From positions 1 to 13,450 of the forward strand of contig CAUBUJ010000035.1 in assembly GCA_958439155.1 (NCBI GenBank): a stretch of DNA of 13,450 nucleotides, read 5' to 3'. Made by a program: the position numbers and the translations under genes. The stretch is from an uncultured Veillonellaceae bacterium (GTDB lineage Bacteria > Bacillota > Negativicutes > Veillonellales > Dialisteraceae). The notes beneath the pieces were generated by a model. It searched no databases, was not told the DNA's origin, and saw nothing but the letters and a program-made list of their open reading frames with translations. Within the stretch, counting starts at the first letter, position 1; every line of letters begins with the position of its first letter. Positions 10,877 to 13,450 of this stretch are shown in pieces.

Positions 10877-11842
10877 ATGGCTATCCTGCAAATTCTCTGC
10901 AACGATATCCTGCCGCTTCTCTTTTTCGCCGCTGCAGGATACCTGCTTGATTCCAAATTCAAGCTCGAGCTTATGACTTACCGGAAGGTCACCATCTGCG
11001 TGGTGCTGCCGTGCTTCATTTTTTACAGCATGGTCCAGTACCATCCCTCGCCGGAGTCATTCTTCCTGATTCCTGCGGGAGCGGCGCTCCTCCTCGTGAT
11101 GGCGCTGATTTCCCGGGCCGTGTCCTTTCTCCTCCCCATGGAGAAGACCAAGCGGCCTGTCTTTGAGGCAGCCTCTACCTATACGAACGCAGGAAATATC
11201 GGCATCGCCCTCATCGTTTTCATCTACACCCACGCGCCGTACCTCACGGAAGGCGGCGCCTCTTACCTGACGGAAGCGCGGGGCACCATCGTGCTGCTCC
11301 TCATTGTCACCAGTATCGCGGTCAATCTTTTCGGGGCCTGTCAGATCCGGACGGACCAGATTTCTTTCAGGAAATTCTTTTCCTTCATGGTCCGCATGCC
11401 CGTGCTTTACGCGGTGCTGGCGGGCCTGGCGGTCCAGTATACAGGGATCGATCTGGAGCACACTTTCATCTGGCCTGTGTTCCACCATTTCTCCGGTGCT
11501 TTCATCGTGCTCGTCACCATCATCACCGGGGTGGAACTGCACCGGTCCCGCGTCAAAAAGCCGGACCTTTCCATTCTCGCTTCCAGTGCGCTGCGCCTTC
11601 TCATTTCCCCGCTTCTCGCCATGGGAATCATCGCCGCCTTCGGATGCTTCACCCCGATGGAAGCGCAGGTCTTCCTCATCGCCTTTTCCGCGCCGCCAAG
11701 CTTTACCGTCGCCATGTACGCTTCCGAATATGGGAAGCATCCTGACTTCGCCGCCCAGGCGGTGGTGGCTGGCAGCCTCTTTTCCATCATTACCATGACC
11801 TGCGTCATTTATCTGGCGCGCGTCTTCTATCCCGCGGTCTAA
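10877..11842 (+). CDS. AEC-family transporter, copy 1 (auxin efflux carrier/malate permease-like)
   Basis: AEC proteins (TC 2.A.69) are membrane carriers; characterised bacterial members move organic acids such as malate. This 321-residue protein begins MAILQILCNDILPLLFFAAAGYLLD and is hydrophobic throughout, with about ten predicted spans. The AEC hallmark after the third helix is present as NAGNIGIAL starting at Asn104. VVLPCFIFYSM (about residues 36-46) is typical of the second span. The start at 10877 follows GAAAGGA by 7 nt. The second AEC gene starts 10 nt after its stop with its own GGAGG, so they form an operon. The substrate cannot be assigned from sequence. Confidence 0.88.
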   Translation: MAILQILCNDILPLLFFAAAGYLLDSKFKLELMTYRKVTICVVLPCFIFYSMVQYHPSPESFFLIPAGAALLLVMALISRAVSFLLPMEKTKRPVFEAASTYTNAGNIGIALIVFIYTHAPYLTEGGASYLTEARGTIVLLLIVTSIAVNLFGACQIRTDQISFRKFFSFMVRMPVLYAVLAGLAVQYTGIDLEHTFIWPVFHHFSGAFIVLVTIITGVELHRSRVKKPDLSILASSALRLLISPLLAMGIIAAFGCFTPMEAQVFLIAFSAPPSFTVAMYASEYGKHPDFAAQAVVAGSLFSIITMTCVIYLARVFYPAV

Positions 11843-11852
11843 GGAGGAAACT

Positions 11853-12830
11853 ATGGCCTTACTTCAGATTCTCATAGACAATATCCTGCCGCTTCTTATT
11901 TTCATCTGCATGGGATACCTGCTGGACAAAAAATACCATCTCCACGTGATTTCCCTCAATAAACTCACCTTCTACATCGTCCTGCCATGCTTCATTTTCT
12001 ACAGCATTTACTGCGCCAAATTTGATATGAGCCTGGTCAATGTATTCATCCTCTGCTGCGTCCAGATGGCCTTCCTCGGTGTGCTGGGCACGGTCTACGG
12101 CAAATTCCGGGGCTTCACGGTGGGACAGACAGAAGCGCTCAAAAACGGCACCATGTTTTCCAACAACGGCAATATCGGCATTGCTCTCATCGCTCTCGTC
12201 TTCACCAATGATCCTTATGTGACGAACGGGCAGACGCCGTATCTCGCGGAGGCGCTCGCGGCGAGCACCATGAGCCTGGTGCAGATGAATATGTCCCTCA
12301 ATACGCTGGGCCTTTACCAGGCGGGCAAGGGCAAACTCACCCCGCGGGACGCCCTCATGGTGATCCTCCACATGCCGGTCATTTATACGCTCATCGCCGT
12401 CTTTGCCATCAAGTACAGCGGCTTTGACATGACCGCGACGCCCCTCTGGCCTATCTTTGAAAACTGCGCCGCCGCGCTGGTGGCCATCGTCATGATGGCC
12501 CTGGGCATGCAGATCCACCGGAGCCGCATCTCCTTCGGCGACCTCGACGCCTGGGCCGGGTGCTTCATGCGGCTCATCCTCGGACCGGTGACCGCTTACC
12601 TTCTTCTCGCTGCGTGGAATACCTTCGGCAGCGGATTCTCCCCGGTGATCTGCCAGACCGTGCTCATTATGTCCTCGGTCCCGTCGGCGGTGAATTCCGT
12701 TCTCTACGCGGTGGAATTTAAAAATTACGAAGACTTCGCCACGGAGCTCGTCATGATGAGCACCTTCGCCTCCGGCGTGACCATGACCTTCGTCATTTAC
12801 GCGGCGCGCCTTCTTTTCCCAATCCAATAA
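11853..12830 (+). CDS. AEC-family transporter, copy 2 (auxin efflux carrier/malate permease-like)
   Basis: The 325-residue protein is a clear paralogue of the gene just upstream. It begins MALLQILIDNILPLLIFICMGYLLD, has IVLPCFIFYSIYC in the second span, and its family motif SNNGNIGIAL places Asn104 and Asn107 at the same positions as in copy 1. It is about ten-spanning. The chains differ widely elsewhere, for example in the central loops and in the C-terminal half (SSVPSAVNSVLYAVEF here against SAPPSFTVAMYASEY). They are therefore an old duplication and could have different substrates or form a heteromer. AAGGAGG precedes the ATG at 11853 by 6 nt. It ends before a bidirectional terminator. 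Confidence 0.88.
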   Translation: MALLQILIDNILPLLIFICMGYLLDKKYHLHVISLNKLTFYIVLPCFIFYSIYCAKFDMSLVNVFILCCVQMAFLGVLGTVYGKFRGFTVGQTEALKNGTMFSNNGNIGIALIALVFTNDPYVTNGQTPYLAEALAASTMSLVQMNMSLNTLGLYQAGKGKLTPRDALMVILHMPVIYTLIAVFAIKYSGFDMTATPLWPIFENCAAALVAIVMMALGMQIHRSRISFGDLDAWAGCFMRLILGPVTAYLLLAAWNTFGSGFSPVICQTVLIMSSVPSAVNSVLYAVEFKNYEDFATELVMMSTFASGVTMTFVIYAARLLFPIQ

Positions 12831-12859
12831 AAAAGACCCGCCCGAAAGCGGATCCCCAC

Positions 12860-12899
12860 AAAAACTTCTGCTTTTCCAAAGGCGGAAGTTTTTATTTTG
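12860..12899 (+). terminator. Bidirectional intrinsic terminator
   Basis: AAAAACTTCTGC and GCGGAAGTTTTT pair over 12 positions (one G-U) with a 10-nt loop, followed on the plus strand by TTTTTATTTT and, read the other way, by a T-run. It lies between the convergent AEC copy 2 and DUF805 genes and probably serves both. Confidence 0.88.
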
Positions 12900-12901
12900 T
12901 C

Positions 12902-13303
12902 TCAAATATCATAAGGATACTCTGTCGGGTCAAGGCCGAAACGGTTCGCCCCGCGGGTACCGTGGATCAAGAGCAGGTACAGCGCCGCCAGAAACGACGT
13001 GACAGGGAGAACGTGAAGCACCATCAGGAGCCACGGCCGGTACCCGAGATCATGGGCTCGGCGGGAAATGAGCGACAAAAGCGACCACAAGAGGGGCACG
13101 TACAATACGACGAGCCAGAACACATGCTGGGAAATGGCACCCACCGCGCCGATGAGAAGATAAATGGGAAGCACCCGCAGAAAATACCGCATCCGGTTCA
13201 GCCGCCCGTCAAAGGTAAACCACATCCCCTTCACGGAACGGTCTGTAAAGCCGTCATCCGTTCCGTAAGCCGCCTGCTTTTCCTCCCACTGTTCCGGTTT
13301 CAT
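12902..13303 (-). CDS. DUF805 family membrane protein
   Basis: DUF805 proteins are small bacterial inner-membrane proteins of unknown function. The 133-residue product has the family markers in order: FTFDGRLNRMRY (residues 29-40), RRAHDLGYRPW (81-91) and GTRGANRFGLDP (115-126). Three or four hydrophobic spans lie between them, and the N-terminus is soluble and charged. The frame is open upstream to 13342, but the start at 13303 is preferred because AAAGAGGG lies about 7 nt upstream and the upstream extension is basic and lacks a ribosome binding site. It is monocistronic as far as the window shows, with a consensus promoter at 13387-13416. Confidence 0.85.
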   Translation of the reverse strand: MKPEQWEEKQAAYGTDDGFTDRSVKGMWFTFDGRLNRMRYFLRVLPIYLLIGAVGAISQHVFWLVVLYVPLLWSLLSLISRRAHDLGYRPWLLMVLHVLPVTSFLAALYLLLIHGTRGANRFGLDPTEYPYDI

Positions 13304-13386
13304 CAGAATCCCTCTTTCCTTTTTCCGCCTGGCCCGCGCCATGGGCAGACCGGTATGTCCCTTTTCAGAGACCGTTCTTTTTCTTT

Positions 13387-13416
13387 ATTATAAAAATCAG
13401 GGAAATCCCCTGTCAA
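13387..13416 (-). promoter_or_regulatory. Consensus promoter of the DUF805 gene
   Basis: Minus-strand -35 TTGACA (13411-13416), an 18-nt spacer and -10 TATAAT (13387-13392), both perfect. The predicted start near 13380 gives a leader of about 77 nt. The spacer contains a CAGGG-N5-CCCTG dyad (13398-13412) that overlaps the -35 edge. Confidence 0.8.
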
Positions 13417-13450
13417 GGAAAGGCCTGCCTACTCAATTCCTTTCCCATAC

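Noticed and set aside
11859..12905. A 348-codon open frame antisense to AEC copy 2
   Set aside because: It is His/Glu/Asp/Arg-rich with no domain, lies opposite a clear membrane carrier, and begins inside the terminator region. It is a compositional shadow.
1..13450. CRISPR array, tRNA genes, insertion sequences, prophage genes
   Set aside because: No regularly spaced direct repeats of CRISPR type, no cloverleaf sequence, and no transposase, integrase or phage-like protein was seen on either strand.

Overview
The window looks like the chromosome of a Firmicute. The evidence is the gene order rpmG-secE-nusG-rplK-rplA-rplJ-rplL, a 49-residue four-cysteine L33, strong GGAGG ribosome binding sites, and an L10 leader that ends in an attenuator-like hairpin. 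Base composition is fairly GC-rich for the phylum and there are many exported and membrane proteins, so a Negativicutes-type (Veillonellales/Selenomonadales-like) organism is plausible. That placement is an inference; no taxonomic marker was searched.

Region 1 (1-3229, minus strand) is a housekeeping operon for translation, secretion and transcription elongation. It reads right to left from a strong promoter at 3200-3229 through rpmG, secE, nusG, rplK, rplA, an L10 autoregulatory leader, rplJ and the first 43 codons of rplL, which runs off the left edge. Region 2 (about 3250-3600) is non-coding and built from nested inverted repeats with two inward-pointing terminator-like hairpins. It separates the ribosomal operon from the divergent operon on the right.

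Region 3 (3714-8767, plus strand) is a four-gene operon: a MoxR AAA+ ATPase, a DUF58 protein, a large membrane transglutaminase-like protein (TgpA type) and an unrecognised exported protein. The first three overlap or nearly touch, and the set ends at a strong bidirectional terminator. Together they probably make a membrane-anchored module with a chaperone-like ATPase, a DUF58 partner and an extracytoplasmic papain-fold domain.

Region 4 (8777-10521) is the most unusual part. A LysR-family regulator is transcribed leftwards from a promoter whose expected -35 region overlaps the -35 of a rightward promoter, with a dyad lying over the overlap. The rightward transcript carries three tandem miniprotein genes of 35, 27 and 27 residues. 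All share MRYTH-x-FP-x-VQIPAG followed by a short hydrophobic tail, and each has its own Shine-Dalgarno sequence. Codon-level comparison shows almost purely synonymous divergence in the shared head, so they are very probably translated. I do not recognise the family. A 57-residue two-helix membrane protein converges on them.

Region 5 (10609-12899, plus strand) starts with a good promoter and a structured, apparently non-coding RNA or leader of about 150 nt. A second promoter follows, with a 22-bp AT-rich palindrome just downstream, and then two adjacent paralogous AEC-family (auxin/malate carrier-like) permeases. A bidirectional terminator separates these from a minus-strand DUF805 membrane protein (12902-13303) with a consensus promoter at 13387-13416.
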